This document shows, one piece after another, positions 9,633 through 18,960 of a stretch of 64,000 nt of DNA. Position 1 is the stretch's first letter; each line of letters opens with the position of its first letter. The stretch comes from Bacteroidales bacterium (GTDB lineage Bacteria; Bacteroidota; Bacteroidia; Bacteroidales; UBA4417), in assembly GCA_030654075.1 (NCBI GenBank), contig JAURYB010000117.1, positions 32,289 to 96,288 of the forward strand. The letters run 5' to 3'. A program made the translations under genes and the position numbers. The notes under the pieces are model-generated. The model saw nothing but the letters and a program-made list of their open reading frames with translations. It searched no databases and was not told where the DNA came from.

Positions 9633-10487
9633 TCACATTATTTTATTAAAAGGTTTCACCATGCTTTCCATCCGGAAATATACGTTTTTCAAATCGTTCT
9701 CCTTTTCAAATACAATGAATGTATGATGATTAAGTAAGGTTCGGGGAGCTATATTTATTTTCAGCTGCTCTTTATAAACATCCTTTTTGGATTGCATAGA
9801 TATTTCTTTATGCTTGCGCAGATTCCTGAAATACCTTACATATGAACTGATAAAAATAAACGGATAGAAAAAAGGAAAAAGGAATAAAGAGCTTTTACTT
9901 ATCCTTATATATCGTATTTCCTTTATCCTGAAACCAGCTAATTTAGCCAGAATCCGTAATTTCTGAACTCCAAGCAAAAATATATGCCCGTGATATAACT
10001 CCTCCGTAATTGCTTTGTCTGACATCCAGATATCATCAATTTCATTTGGCGGCATCTGTTTGAATGTTTCGCTTTCAAACAGCAGATAGCTTAATTTTGC
10101 AGAAAGATTTGAATATGATGGTGTAGTAATCAGCAATTTACCTTCAATTTTCAAAATGCGGCTAAACTCTTTAAAAGCTTTTAACTGATCACTAAAATGT
10201 TCAATTCCTTCCTGGCAAACAACCCAGTCAGCATAATTATCTGCTACCGGGATTTTTCCCATAATATCTGCACGCTTGCATTCAATATTTTTCAACATGA
10301 AATATTCAGGGAATAAATCAAAAGGCTCCACTTTTGCGTCCAATTCCAATAGAATCTCGGTTGTAACCCCATTCCCGGCTGGAATATCTATCACAATTTT
10401 ATCTTTCATTTCCGGTTTTATACTCCAGAAAAAGCGTTTTACCGGATATTTGGGACTTTTGGGATTATTTACATGGTTATCTATCAT
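9633..10487 (-). CDS. Class I SAM-dependent methyltransferase (Methyltransf_11 type)
   Basis: A 284-residue methyltransferase. The SAM-binding motif I is VIDIPAGNGVTTEILLEL (about 33-50), followed by an acidic FDLFPEY motif, the motif IPVADNYADWVVCQEGIEHF (about 76-95) and FSRILKIEGKLLITTPSYSN. Residues 195-225 hold a hydrophobic, aromatic stretch (SLFLFPFFYPFIFISSYV) that may touch the membrane. The substrate is not predictable. Such enzymes often sit in glycan or lipid modification clusters, but here the neighbours (a carrier and frr) give no hint. The gene converges on the carrier gene with only 33 bases between. Confidence 0.85.
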   Translation of the reverse strand: MIDNHVNNPKSPKYPVKRFFWSIKPEMKDKIVIDIPAGNGVTTEILLELDAKVEPFDLFPEYFMLKNIECKRADIMGKIPVADNYADWVVCQEGIEHFSDQLKAFKEFSRILKIEGKLLITTPSYSNLSAKLSYLLFESETFKQMPPNEIDDIWMSDKAITEELYHGHIFLLGVQKLRILAKLAGFRIKEIRYIRISKSSLFLFPFFYPFIFISSYVRYFRNLRKHKEISMQSKKDVYKEQLKINIAPRTLLNHHTFIVFEKENDLKNVYFRMESMVKPFNKIM

Positions 10488-10666
10488 TTCTCAAAGCTTT
10501 TATAAAAGATAAAAATCAATTGTTTTCACTAATCCTTTTTCAGATTTCGTTATAGAAAACAGAGTTAACCTTGGCGGCAGATGTCGTTATTCCTGTAACG
10601 GAAATATCGTTAATAAAACTCATATTTTGCTGACAGTAAAGTTATATCTTATCAATTGAATTTGCT

Positions 10667-10697
10667 AAAAAATAAAGAGCAGCCTGTGAGCTGCTCA
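10667..10697 (-). terminator. Intrinsic terminator of the pyrH-frr transcript
   Basis: The perfect 7-bp stem GAGCAGC/GCTGCTC with a 6-base loop is followed, on the minus strand, by TTTATTTTTT. It lies about 40 bases past the frr stop codon. Confidence 0.85.
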
Positions 10698-10734
10698 TTA
10701 CCATTTACTATTTTCGATTTAACTATTACCATAC

Positions 10735-11298
10735 TTAAACAGTCATAATATCTTTCTCTTTATGCTCCATGGTCTTATCCACAAGCGCAATAAATCCGTC
10801 AGTTATATGCTGAATCTCTTTCTCCAGTGTCTTTATATCATCTTCTGAAACACCGTCTTTTTCCAGTTTCTTAGCTTCTTCAACCGCATTACGACGCATA
10901 CTTCGTATAGTTACTTTAGCAGCTTCGCCTTCTGCTCTTGCCTTTTTTACAAGATCGCGGCGGCGTTCTTCAGTCAAAGGTGGCACTTGAATCCGTAATA
11001 CTTCTCCATTGTTCTGCGGATTGAAACCAAGGTTGGCATCCTGAATTGCTTTTGCCAAAGGATTAAGCATATTTTTTTCCCAGGGCTGAACTACAATAGT
11101 ACGGGCATCAGGAGTATTAATATTTGCGATTTTATCAACTGAAGTTGGATTCCCATAGTAGTCAACTTTAACACCTTCAAGCATTTGAGGCGTGGCTTTA
11201 CTGGTACGGAATTTATGGAATTCCTTTTCGAGATGGGTAACTGCATGTTGCATGCTTTCTTTAATCTCTTCAATGATAAACTTCGCTTCTTCAGTCAT
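10735..11298 (-). CDS. frr: Ribosome recycling factor
   Basis: With EF-G, this cytoplasmic factor splits the post-termination ribosome. It has 187 residues, the normal length. Characteristic segments are the N-terminal helix MQHAVTHLEKEFHKFRTSKATPQML, VDYYGNPTSVDKIANI, RTIVVQPWEKNMLNPLAKAI and the arginine-rich VPPLTEERRRDLVKKARAEGE. It follows pyrH on the same strand, the common bacterial order, but with 285 bases of repeat-bearing sequence between. A TAAATTTG element about 20 bases upstream suggests it can also be transcribed on its own. Confidence 0.98.
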   Translation of the reverse strand: MTEEAKFIIEEIKESMQHAVTHLEKEFHKFRTSKATPQMLEGVKVDYYGNPTSVDKIANINTPDARTIVVQPWEKNMLNPLAKAIQDANLGFNPQNNGEVLRIQVPPLTEERRRDLVKKARAEGEAAKVTIRSMRRNAVEEAKKLEKDGVSEDDIKTLEKEIQHITDGFIALVDKTMEHKEKDIMTV

Positions 11299-11317
11299 GG
11301 TTGATTGTTTTGTGATG

Positions 11318-11325
11318 CAAATTTA
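11318..11325 (-). promoter_or_regulatory. Candidate -7 element for frr (TAAATTTG)
   Basis: The plus strand reads CAAATTTA, an exact TAnnTTTG match on the minus strand, 20 bases before the frr ATG. No clear -33 element. Confidence 0.4.
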
Positions 11326-11378
11326 AAAATTGTATGGGAATATTTGTGCTCTTGGTTGAAAAAGTGTAATAATAAAAG

Positions 11379-11583
11379 AGGGATTAGGGTTTGGAGGTTA
11401 GGTTTTAGGGACGAAAACCACAAATCAGTGAATGGCTGCACTCTTTCGTGCTTCGGGAGTTCGGCTTCGCTCACCCGCCTTCAGCAACCGCATATTCACC
11501 CGTAACTTGAAACCTGCACTTCGGCTTTGCTCAGTGCTCTTTTTTGCCTTCCCCAACCCCTAAATCCTAAAACCTAATCCCTT
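11379..11583. repeat. Inverted G/T-rich repeat arms enclosing dispersed elements, between pyrH and frr
   Basis: The left arm (11379-11410) is built of GGGATTA/GGGTTTG/GAGGTTA/GGTTTTA-like heptads. The right arm (11551-11583) is its approximate reverse complement (CCCTAAATCCTAAAACCTAATCC) and ends on the base next to the pyrH stop codon. Inside lie two partial copies of the dispersed CACTTCGgCTttGCTCAGTG element (about 11448-11476 and 11515-11540). The whole 205-bp unit could fold into one long hairpin in the pyrH-frr mRNA. Confidence 0.8.
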
Positions 11584-12291
11584 CTATGCATAAATAAGCG
11601 TTCCGCAATTGTTCCCGCTTAATATCTTTTGCAGGTTACCAGCTTTGTGAACATCAAAAACTATGACAGGCATTTTGTTTTCGCTGCAAAGTGTAAATGC
11701 TGTCAAATCCATAATATTCAGGCTTTTGCTATACGCTTCATCAAAAGTGAGTTTACTGAATTTGGTTGCGGTAGGATCTTTCTCGGGATCGGCGGTATAA
11801 ACACCGTCCACACGGGTTCCTTTGAGTAAAACATCGGCGTGTATTTCAATGGATCGTAAGGCTGCTGCGGTATCGGTGGTAAAAAACGGATTTCCTGTTC
11901 CACCTGCAAGAATAACAACTTCACCTTTTTCGAGGCTGCTGATTGCTTTCGGACCGCTAACTCTTTCTGCAATCGGATCAACTGCCAGCCCGGAAAGAAC
12001 TTTTGATTTGACTCCAACACTCTGAAGCGCCGATTGCAAGGCAAGGCTATTAATTACCGTAGCCAGCATTCCCATGTAATCGCCCTGAACACGGTCGGTT
12101 CCAATATTATTGCCTTTGAGTCCACGGAAAATATTTCCGCCTCCCAGCACAATTGCAACCTGTGTTCCTGATTCCACAGCCATTTTAATTTCATTGGCAT
12201 ATAATGCAAGCATGGCCGTATCAAAGCCCTGGCCTGAAGTGCCTGCCATCGATTCACCACTGAGTTTAAGTAAAATACGTTTGTATTTCAT
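11584..12291 (-). CDS. pyrH: UMP kinase
   Basis: Bacterial UMP kinase phosphorylates UMP to UDP and is hexameric and cytoplasmic. It has 235 residues, the normal length. KRILLKLSGESMAG (about 4-17) is the amino-acid-kinase start, VAIVLGGGNIFRG (about 45-57) binds phosphate, GTGNPFFTTDTAAALRSIEI (about 130-150) is the strongly conserved nucleotide loop, and VDGVYTADPEKDPTA follows. The gene lies downstream of secA and upstream of frr on the same strand. Its leader is occupied by a hexanucleotide array ending 13 bases before the ATG, an unusual place for a simple repeat. Confidence 0.98.
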   Translation of the reverse strand: MKYKRILLKLSGESMAGTSGQGFDTAMLALYANEIKMAVESGTQVAIVLGGGNIFRGLKGNNIGTDRVQGDYMGMLATVINSLALQSALQSVGVKSKVLSGLAVDPIAERVSGPKAISSLEKGEVVILAGGTGNPFFTTDTAAALRSIEIHADVLLKGTRVDGVYTADPEKDPTATKFSKLTFDEAYSKSLNIMDLTAFTLCSENKMPVIVFDVHKAGNLQKILSGNNCGTLIYA

Positions 12292-12303
12292 TGGGCAATA
12301 TAG

Positions 12304-12413
12304 TTTAAGGTTGAAGTTAAGGTTAAGGTTAAGGTTAAGGTTAAGATTGAGGTTAAGATTGAGGTTGAGGTTGAGATAGCAAGGGACTCAACCTTTACCT
12401 TAAACTCAACCTG
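12304..12413. repeat. Hexanucleotide array TTAAGG/TTGAGG with inverted partner, between secA and pyrH
   Basis: Twelve consecutive hexamers (TTAAGG, TTGAAG, TTAAGG x4, TTAAGA, TTGAGG, TTAAGA, TTGAGG, TTGAGG, TTGAGA) fill 12305-12376. After a spacer of about 11 bases, the right arm (12388-12413) carries the complementary TCAACC/TTAACC type. The array begins 13 bases upstream of the pyrH start codon and ends 18 bases past the secA stop codon. Confidence 0.9.
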
Positions 12414-12431
12414 AATTACACCAAAGTTCTT

Positions 12432-15400
12432 TTACACTTCTTCTTTCCCGTGACACGCTTTATATTTTTTACCGCTTCCGCAGGGACAAGGATCGTTCCG
12501 TCCAACCTTTTTCTCCACTTTTACAGGACCAGTTACTGTATTTTCGCTTGTGCGCTGTCCGAGGATATCACTCCTGTCTTCGCGCAGGTGGCTATGGTCG
12601 GTACGTTGGGGCTGGCGAACTTCCTTAACCTGGTCCGCTTGTTGTACAGGAAGGTTAGCACGGGCCAGGAACCTGATAATATCCTTATTAGCTTCCTGAA
12701 GCATTGTTTTAAAAAGCTGAAACGATTCCAGTTTGTAAATAAGCAATGGATCTTTCTGCTCGTAACTGGCTGATTGTACACTCTGGCGAAGTTCATCCAT
12801 TTCACGCAGATGCTCTTTCCAGGCATCGTCAATAACGCCAAGGGTAATTCCCTTTTCGATAGCCAGCGATACTTCCATTCCCTTATCATCATAGGCTCTT
12901 TTCAGGTTAGCCGCAACCTGCATGGTCTTTAAACCATCAGTAATAGGAATAGCAATAAACTGGTAGCGCGGGTTATTTTCGTAAACATCCTTAACAACCG
13001 GATAGGCTAATTCAGCAATCCGCTTGGATTTAGTACGGTAATTCAGATAAATGTGATGGAACAGTTCATCCGTAAGTTTTTCCTTTTTCCCGTTGGTAAA
13101 TACGTCTTCCGTAAAAGGACATTCAGCTGCAAATGTAGTAAGCAGCTCAAGTCTTAATCCCTCAAAATCACCATTATCCTGGAAATCGGTTACATAATTA
13201 TCGCAAAGATCATAAATCATATTGGAAATATCCAGGGCAAGACGTTCGCCATACAAGGCCTGGCGGCGTTTACCATAAATTACTTCCCTTTGTGCATTCA
13301 TTACGTCGTCGTACTCAAGCAAACGTTTACGTATGCCGAAATTGTTTTCCTCCACTTTCTTCTGGGCACGCTCAATGCTTTTAGTGATCATCCGATGCTG
13401 GATCACTTCGCCTTCTTTCAGTCCAAGACGGTCCATGATTCCGGCAATACTTTCGGAACCAAACATACGCATCAGGTCATCCTCAAGCGATACAAAGAAC
13501 TGCGAACTACCCGGGTCACCCTGGCGGCCGGCACGACCGCGTAACTGCCTGTCGACACGACGCGACTCATGACGTTCGGTACCAATAATTGCAAGACCAC
13601 CGGCATCTTTTACTCCCAGGCCCAGCTTTATATCCGTACCACGACCGGCCATGTTGGTAGCAATGGTAACAGTACGGGATAATCCGGCTTCGGCAACAAT
13701 CTGCGCCTCACGCTGGTGTAACTTGGCATTAAGAACATTGTGAGGAATGCGATCGCGGGTTAGCATACGACTTAGCAACTCTGAAATTTCAACTGAAGTT
13801 GTACCAACCAGTACAGGTCTTCCTTTTTCAATCAATGCTTTTATTTCAATAATTACAGCATTGAATTTTTCACGCTTGGTTTTATATACAAGATCTTCGT
13901 TATCAGCGCGAACAACCGGGCGGTTTGTTGGTATCACAACAACATCCAGTTTATAAATATCCCAAAACTCACCGGCTTCAGTTTCGGCAGTTCCTGTCAT
14001 ACCGGCAAGTTTGCGGTACATACGGAAATAATTCTGCAGAGTTACAGTAGCATAGGTTTGAGTGGCGGCTTCAATCTTCACATTTTCTTTTGCTTCAATT
14101 GCCTGGTGCAAACCATCGCTGTAACGACGGCCTTCGAGGATACGTCCGGTTTGCTCATCTACGATCTTAACCTTATTGTCCATAACCACATATTCCACAT
14201 CGATTTCGAATAAGGCATATGCTTTCAATAACTGGTTCACCGTATGAATACGTTCTGATTTTACAGAATAATCGCGAAGAAGTTCCGCTTTTTGTTCAAG
14301 TTTATCTTTATCAGAGATTTGCTTGCGTTCCATTTCGGCGATTTCGGCGCCTACATCCGGAAGGATATAGAACTTTGGATCATCGTACGATTTGGTGATC
14401 AGGTCAATACCCTTATCAGTAAGCTCAATGGAATTATTCTTTTCATCGATCACAAAAAACAGCTCATCATCCATGATGTGCATGTTTTTGGATTGCTCCT
14501 GCATGTAAAAGTTTTCGGTCTTTAACAGGATAGCCTTTATTCCCGGCTCACTGAGGAACTTGATCAGCGCTTTATTTTTCGGTAACCCGCGAAAAGCACG
14601 TAAAAGAGATTCACCTCCTCGTTTTTCGTTATCAGATGCTATTTTATTATTGTCATCAAAAACCAGGAGACTTTTGGCTTCTGATAATAATTTGGTAACC
14701 AGGTTGCGTTGTTCAGAATAAAGTTTGGAGATTTCAGGTTTCAAAGCTTCGAATTCCTGGTTTTCACCACGGGGAGTAGGTCCTGAAATAATAAGCGGTG
14801 TACGGGCATCGTCAATCAACACGGAATCGACCTCATCCACTATGGCATAATTATGCGGACGTTGAACCAGTTCATCCGGATTTCGCGCCATATTGTCACG
14901 CAGGTAATCGAAACCGAATTCATTATTTGTTCCGTAGGTAACATCAGCGAGGTAAGCATTACGGCGTTCCTGCGAATTTGGTTCATGCCTGTCGATACAA
15001 TCAACCTTGAGCCCGTGGAATTCGAACAATACCCCCATCCACTCCGAGTCACGTTTTGCAAGGTAATCGTTAACAGTTACAACGTGAACTCCTTTTCCAG
15101 GAAGAGCATTCAGGTAGATTGGCAATGTAGCTACAAGCGTCTTACCTTCACCGGTACCCATTTCGGAGATTTTACCTGAGTGCAGAACAGCACCTCCGAT
15201 AAGCTGCACATCATAATGCACCATATCCCAGGCAATCATGTTGCCACCAGCCATCCAGCGGTTATCCCAGTACGCTTTATCGTCAATAATATTCACGCTG
15301 TCCTTGCGTGCAGCCTGGTCGCGGTCGAATTGAGTGGCGGTAACTTCCAACGACTCATTCTCCATAAACCGGCGAGCGGTTTCCTTAACAACCGCGAAAG

Positions 15401-15737
15401 CAGCCGGCAATATTTCCTGGAGAGTTTCCTGCGTTTTACGATATTCTTCTTTATCAAGAAAATCTATTCTTTTATATAGTTCTTCTTTTTCTTCAATATC
15501 TATATCGAAATCACTTTCAATCCTGGCTTTGATTGCATCAATCTCATCGCGTTCAGCCTGAACAGCTTCATCAATTTTTTGCTTGAATGATAATGTCATA
15601 GCCCGAAGCCCATCATTATCAATTGATTGTAGTTTTTCGAACTCTACCTTGGCTTTTTCAACCAATGGTGTTATGATTTTTATATCGCGGTCGGATTTGG
15701 TACCTCCCGAAATCATTTTGAGAAATGAATTAAGCAT
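12432..15737 (-). CDS. secA: Preprotein translocase ATPase SecA
   Basis: The ATPase motor that pushes unfolded preproteins through SecYEG at the inner membrane. It has 1101 residues; Bacteroidota SecA proteins are characteristically this long because of an insert within NBD1 and a long C-terminus. Walker A is MGTGEGKT (193-200), Walker [12 protein letters not shown] (299-309), and [46 protein letters not shown] and [29 protein letters not shown] helicase motifs are all present. The C-terminus ends in an intact SEC-C zinc motif ([17 protein letters not shown]). The upstream promoter has both -33 and -7 elements. The gene is followed on the same strand by pyrH and frr. Confidence 0.99.
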   Translation of the reverse strand: MLNSFLKMISGGTKSDRDIKIITPLVEKAKVEFEKLQSIDNDGLRAMTLSFKQKIDEAVQAERDEIDAIKARIESDFDIDIEEKEELYKRIDFLDKEEYRKTQETLQEILPAAFAVVKETARRFMENESLEVTATQFDRDQAARKDSVNIIDDKAYWDNRWMAGGNMIAWDMVHYDVQLIGGAVLHSGKISEMGTGEGKTLVATLPIYLNALPGKGVHVVTVNDYLAKRDSEWMGVLFEFHGLKVDCIDRHEPNSQERRNAYLADVTYGTNNEFGFDYLRDNMARNPDELVQRPHNYAIVDEVDSVLIDDARTPLIISGPTPRGENQEFEALKPEISKLYSEQRNLVTKLLSEAKSLLVFDDNNKIASDNEKRGGESLLRAFRGLPKNKALIKFLSEPGIKAILLKTENFYMQEQSKNMHIMDDELFFVIDEKNNSIELTDKGIDLITKSYDDPKFYILPDVGAEIAEMERKQISDKDKLEQKAELLRDYSVKSERIHTVNQLLKAYALFEIDVEYVVMDNKVKIVDEQTGRILEGRRYSDGLHQAIEAKENVKIEAATQTYATVTLQNYFRMYRKLAGMTGTAETEAGEFWDIYKLDVVVIPTNRPVVRADNEDLVYKTKREKFNAVIIEIKALIEKGRPVLVGTTSVEISELLSRMLTRDRIPHNVLNAKLHQREAQIVAEAGLSRTVTIATNMAGRGTDIKLGLGVKDAGGLAIIGTERHESRRVDRQLRGRAGRQGDPGSSQFFVSLEDDLMRMFGSESIAGIMDRLGLKEGEVIQHRMITKSIERAQKKVEENNFGIRKRLLEYDDVMNAQREVIYGKRRQALYGERLALDISNMIYDLCDNYVTDFQDNGDFEGLRLELLTTFAAECPFTEDVFTNGKKEKLTDELFHHIYLNYRTKSKRIAELAYPVVKDVYENNPRYQFIAIPITDGLKTMQVAANLKRAYDDKGMEVSLAIEKGITLGVIDDAWKEHLREMDELRQSVQSASYEQKDPLLIYKLESFQLFKTMLQEANKDIIRFLARANLPVQQADQVKEVRQPQRTDHSHLREDRSDILGQRTSENTVTGPVKVEKKVGRNDPCPCGSGKKYKACHGKEEV

Positions 15738-15781
15738 TTTATAACAGAGTTAAGCGATCGTAAATTTGTTAATCAAACATG

Positions 15782-15810
15782 CAAAGATAGTGTATTCCGG
15801 CAAAAGGCAA
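15782..15810 (-). promoter_or_regulatory. secA promoter (TTG-N18-TATCTTTG)
   Basis: The minus strand has TTG at 15810-15808 and TATCTTTG at 15789-15782, separated by 18 bases. This fits the Bacteroidota sigma factor consensus TTG/TAnnTTTG. The leader would be about 40 bases. Confidence 0.65.
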
Positions 15811-16040
15811 TCAATAGGATTATCCACGGGAAAAACAGGAAATTGAACTCAAATACCGTACAATTTCGAATATTTAGAGTATGAAGCGACAAAGTGGCAG
15901 TGTGAAAAATTTTAAAAACAAAATTCAAAAAGATATTGTCAAAGTGAATTTTACTATATATACTTTGTCCTCCTTCGCTCTGTCGCTCTTCTGTAACTGA
16001 ACAAATCATAATCAAATCGGTCCATAATCTCATTAAATCA

Positions 16041-16073
16041 AATCGGGGCGTTGGTTTTGCCAGCGCCCCGATT
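16041..16073 (-). terminator. GC-rich hairpin after the DUF2795 gene
   Basis: The stem AATCGGGGCG.TGG pairs with CCA.CGCCCCGATT with one wobble and a 5-base loop. It starts 8 bases past the DUF2795 stop codon. The following minus-strand sequence (TGATTTAATG) is only moderately T-rich, so termination is likely but not textbook. Confidence 0.65.
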
Positions 16074-16081
16074 GTTGTTTG

Positions 16082-16303
16082 TTAATATTCGTCTTCATGA
16101 AAGAAGAAATCTTCTTTCGAAGGATAGTCGGGCCAGAGATCTTCTATACTTTCGTATATCTCTCCTTCATCTTCCAGTTCCTGGAGGTTTTCAACCACTT
16201 CCATCGGAGCTCCTGAGCGAACACAAAAGTCCTGAAGCTCTTCTTTGGTAGCCGGCCAGGGTGCATCCTCAAGTTTTGAGGCTAATTCTAACGTCCAGTA
16301 CAT
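16082..16303 (-). CDS. DUF2795 family small protein
   Basis: A 73-residue acidic protein that opens MYWTLELASKLEDAPWPATK and continues EELQDFCVRSGAPMEVVENL. This is the compact DUF2795-type protein that is strikingly conserved across Bacteroidota. It is rich in Glu and Asp with a C-terminal FFFHEDEY. No enzyme motif is visible and its role is unknown to me; the helical, acidic character suggests a small protein- or nucleic-acid-interaction role, which is a guess. It has its own consensus promoter and terminator, so it is a single-gene transcript. Confidence 0.9.
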   Translation of the reverse strand: MYWTLELASKLEDAPWPATKEELQDFCVRSGAPMEVVENLQELEDEGEIYESIEDLWPDYPSKEDFFFHEDEY

Positions 16304-16330
16304 ATGTGAAAATTAGGTTTAATTTTTTTG

Positions 16331-16360
16331 CAAAAATAATCTATTCATAATAAAAATCAA
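16331..16360 (-). promoter_or_regulatory. Promoter of the DUF2795 gene (TTG-N19-TATTTTTG)
   Basis: TTG at 16360-16358, exactly 19 bases, then TATTTTTG at 16338-16331 on the minus strand. This is the best consensus promoter in the window, about 27 bases before the ATG. Confidence 0.7.
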
Positions 16361-16458
16361 TACACTATGCAATTTTGTGAATAACTTATTAATAATTAGG
16401 TGATTCACCTTGATTTTTCACTAAAAAATACTCACTAATCCTATTAATTCAGCTATTT

Positions 16459-17031
16459 CTATTTGTCAAAAACATCAGGTTTCCACGGCAGGTCGGGAAT
16501 ATTATTAATAAAGGCAAGTTCCCGCGCCAGTACAAAAAGGTAATCTGAAAGCCTGTTGATATATTTTATCAATACTTCATTAACTGCCATTTCTGAAGCT
16601 AATTTAATTATGATACGCTCGCCACGGCGGCATACCGTTCGGCAAACATGACAGAGTGATACCAGAGGATGCCCTCCCGGCAGAATAAATGAGCTTAATT
16701 CAGGAAGATGCAGGTTCATAGCGTCAATTTCATTCTCCAGTTCAAGAACATCATTTTCCGATAAATGCGGAAGTTTACGCGAGAGCTCTTTTTCTGGATC
16801 AGTTGCCAACTCTGACTCTACGGTAAAAAGGTTTTCCTGTATACGGAGCAGTACATCACGAAGATGAACATCGTTAACCTGATCGCGGAGATACCCGATT
16901 AATGAATTTAGCTCATCTAACGTTCCGTATGCTTCGATGCGTTCGTGATACTTGGGTACGCGTGTACCTCCGATAAGTGAAGTTTCACCTTTATCACCAG
17001 TTTTGGTGTATATTTTCCACGCTTTTTCCAT
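16459..17031 (-). CDS. pduO: PduO-type ATP:cob(I)alamin adenosyltransferase
   Basis: This enzyme transfers the adenosyl group of ATP to cob(I)alamin, making coenzyme B12. It has 190 residues, standard for the PduO/MMAB type. IYTKTGDKGETSLIGGTRVP (7-26) is the ATP-binding N-terminal motif, with HERIEAYGTLDELNSLIG after it. The C-terminal CRRGERI and NRLSDYLFVLARELA segments bind ATP and cobalamin. No B12-biosynthesis or methylmalonyl-CoA mutase genes are adjacent, so it probably serves salvage for a mutase encoded elsewhere. Confidence 0.95.
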   Translation of the reverse strand: MEKAWKIYTKTGDKGETSLIGGTRVPKYHERIEAYGTLDELNSLIGYLRDQVNDVHLRDVLLRIQENLFTVESELATDPEKELSRKLPHLSENDVLELENEIDAMNLHLPELSSFILPGGHPLVSLCHVCRTVCRRGERIIIKLASEMAVNEVLIKYINRLSDYLFVLARELAFINNIPDLPWKPDVFDK

Positions 17032-17113
17032 GATATAATTCCAAGTCAGTTGTAAATCAATACTAATTTAACGTTACCTATCTTTTCAGGATACAATAAC
17101 AACCAAACCAGTA

Positions 17114-17839
17114 CTAATTGTTCAATGCCTGGGCTGCGGTAATGATATTATCATTCAGATAATCCGCGGAAATCTGTCCGTCCATGAGCCTGATGATGCG
17201 ATGAGCGTGGCGGGCTATATCTTCTTCATGCGTGACAAGAATAATAGTATTGCCGGCTTTGTGAATCTGTTCGAGAACGCCCATAATTTCGTACGATGTG
17301 GTGGAATCAAGGTTCCCGGTTGGCTCATCGGCAAGAATAATTGATGGTTTGTTCACTAACGCACGGGCTATTGCTACGCGCTGGCGTTGTCCACCCGAAA
17401 GCTCATTAGGTTTATGGTGTGCCCTGTCGGTAAGTCCTACGCTTGCTATTACCTCGTTAGCCCGTTCCAGCCTTGCTGTTTTCGAAAAACCAGCATATAT
17501 CTGAGGAAGCATCACATTATCAAGCGCAGTGCTACGCGGTAAAAGGTTGAAGGTTTGAAATACGAAACCTATTTCCTTATTACGGATTCGGGCTAATTCG
17601 TTATCGTTGAGCTTACTTACATCCTGATCATTCAGAATATATTGCCCGCTTGTAGGTGTATCGAGACATCCGAGCAGGTTCATCAACGTTGATTTGCCTG
17701 ATCCTGAGGGGCCCATCAATGCTACAAATTCATTTTTATAAATGGATAGCGATACCGAACGCAATGCTCTCACCAATTCGGTACCAACTTTATACGTGCG
17801 TGTGATATCGGTTAAACGGATTATTTCCTTCTGGCTCAT
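17114..17839 (-). CDS. ABC transporter ATP-binding protein, MacB/LolD type
   Basis: An ABC ATPase of 241 residues. Walker [10 protein letters not shown] is near 43-51, Q-loop [12 protein letters not shown] near 91-102, signature [15 protein letters not shown] near 147-161, Walker [14 protein letters not shown] near 166-178, and the H-loop ILVTHE near 200. Short loops and TGNLDS.T place it in the MacB/LolD/FtsE group, which moves lipids, lipoproteins or peptides with an FtsX-like permease. No permease gene is adjacent. I chose the ATG at 17839 over an upstream one (17941) because homologues start [13 protein letters not shown] and a TACTTTTG promoter element lies between the two. Confidence 0.93.
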   Translation of the reverse strand: MSQKEIIRLTDITRTYKVGTELVRALRSVSLSIYKNEFVALMGPSGSGKSTLMNLLGCLDTPTSGQYILNDQDVSKLNDNELARIRNKEIGFVFQTFNLLPRSTALDNVMLPQIYAGFSKTARLERANEVIASVGLTDRAHHKPNELSGGQRQRVAIARALVNKPSIILADEPTGNLDSTTSYEIMGVLEQIHKAGNTIILVTHEEDIARHAHRIIRLMDGQISADYLNDNIITAAQALNN

Positions 17840-17867
17840 TTGAAAAAGATATAAAAAGATTGAGTAA

Positions 17868-17875
17868 CAAAAGTA
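17868..17875 (-). promoter_or_regulatory. Candidate -7 element for the ABC ATPase gene (TACTTTTG)
   Basis: The plus strand reads CAAAAGTA. It lies 29 bases upstream of the chosen start and inside the longer open frame, which supports the shorter start. Confidence 0.4.
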
Positions 17876-18076
17876 ATAGTTTTTATTGTGATATAATTTG
17901 AATGCTGCTGTAAAATTTGTCAGTTTTAACTTAAAATACAATTTAATATTACAAAAACGGCTAAAGGAATAACGTTTAGGGACTTATATACATCCCAGAT
18001 TAAAAGGCAAGTTCGAATTTCCTGATTAATTCACACCCTAACTACTGACAATTTTCTATTCTCAATTAACTTCTAA

Positions 18077-18871
18077 TTAAAACCTGATCACAAATTTTTG
18101 CTTACTCAGTTCCTTTTTCAGAAATACAATTCCAAACCTGAAAAGATCAATACTCACCGTTACACCATCATGATCAGAAATCTTATTCCACGCCTTTTGC
18201 ATGTCAGCCGACCAGTGTATATCATCGAATACAAAAACCGAATCGTTGTTAGCTATAGCCAGCAAAGTTTCAAAGTTTTCGATTGTCGCTTCATAGGTGT
18301 GATTCCCATCAATAAAAGCAAAATCCAGCTTCCCTACTTGCTTAACCAGATCAGGCAAAACCAGATCAAACCTACCAATATGCTGCTCAATATTTGAAAC
18401 CTGCATTGCGCTGAAACTGATTGCCGCCTGTTCTGATTTTGTCGTACAACCTTCGACAGTGTATACCTTAGCATCAGGATTTGCCAACGCCATGTATAAA
18501 GCACTCAAACCTACGGAAGTTCCTATCTCGATAATGGTTTGAGGCCTAAAATATTCAACAAGCCGAAAAAGCAAGCGGCCATATCTGTCACTAACAGAAC
18601 TATTTCGCACAATGGAAGCAACACGCTCGAACCGGTGACTATATTGTTTATGATTTGCGCCTGATCCAAAATCGGTAATTTCAATCACCTGTGACTTTAG
18701 CAGAAGTTTTCGCCTGAGTTTTGCAATATCCTGAAACGCCGGGTTATCTTTTTTATTTTTAAATACCTGGTCAACCAGCTTATACACAAAAGGAGAATGC
18801 ACGGAATGTCGTGAACCCGAATTAACCAGGTAAGTCCAGTAGGCCAGAATTGAAAATGCTTTGCGTCTCAT
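18077..18871 (-). CDS. SAM-dependent methyltransferase (O-methyltransferase-like, Methyltransf_24)
   Basis: A 264-residue protein with an N-terminal helical region (SVHSPFVYKLVDQVF, about 23-37) typical of a Bacteroidota methyltransferase group. Its Rossmann core has motif I IIEIGTSVGLSALYMALA (about 113-130), VYTVEG at strand 2, LDFAFIDGNHTYEATIENFE (about 179-198) and VFVFDDIHWSADMQKAW (about 209-225). The DGNH and FDDIHW acidic residues resemble metal-binding sites of catechol-type O-methyltransferases. The substrate is unknown. It is divergently placed from the UbiA gene. Confidence 0.85.
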   Translation of the reverse strand: MRRKAFSILAYWTYLVNSGSRHSVHSPFVYKLVDQVFKNKKDNPAFQDIAKLRRKLLLKSQVIEITDFGSGANHKQYSHRFERVASIVRNSSVSDRYGRLLFRLVEYFRPQTIIEIGTSVGLSALYMALANPDAKVYTVEGCTTKSEQAAISFSAMQVSNIEQHIGRFDLVLPDLVKQVGKLDFAFIDGNHTYEATIENFETLLAIANNDSVFVFDDIHWSADMQKAWNKISDHDGVTVSIDLFRFGIVFLKKELSKQKFVIRF

Positions 18872-18926
18872 CTTAAAACAGAAAGGGAAAATAAAAAATA
18901 ATTTCTTAAATGATGTTAGTCTTATG

Positions 18927-18934
18927 TATTTTTG
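18927..18934 (+). promoter_or_regulatory. -7 element for the UbiA gene (TATTTTTG)
   Basis: Exact TAnnTTTG, 27 bases upstream of the ATG at 18961. It falls inside the longer open frame that begins at 18910, so transcription from it requires the downstream start. Confidence 0.5.
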
Positions 18935-18960
18935 TTGCCCTAAATAAACAATTCCATTTC

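Larger units (their letters stand above)
15738..16081. other. 344-base intergenic region: secA promoter, imperfect inverted repeat, terminator
   Basis: It holds the secA promoter at its left end. An imperfect inverted repeat spans 15883-15991, with arms beginning GAAGCGACAAAG and ending CTCTGTCGCTCTTC. The terminator-like hairpin of the DUF2795 gene is at its right end. I see no credible gene in it. Confidence 0.6.

Noticed and set aside
15773..16033. 86-codon frame upstream of secA
   Set aside because: It overlaps the secA promoter and the imperfect inverted repeat, and the translation has no recognisable features.
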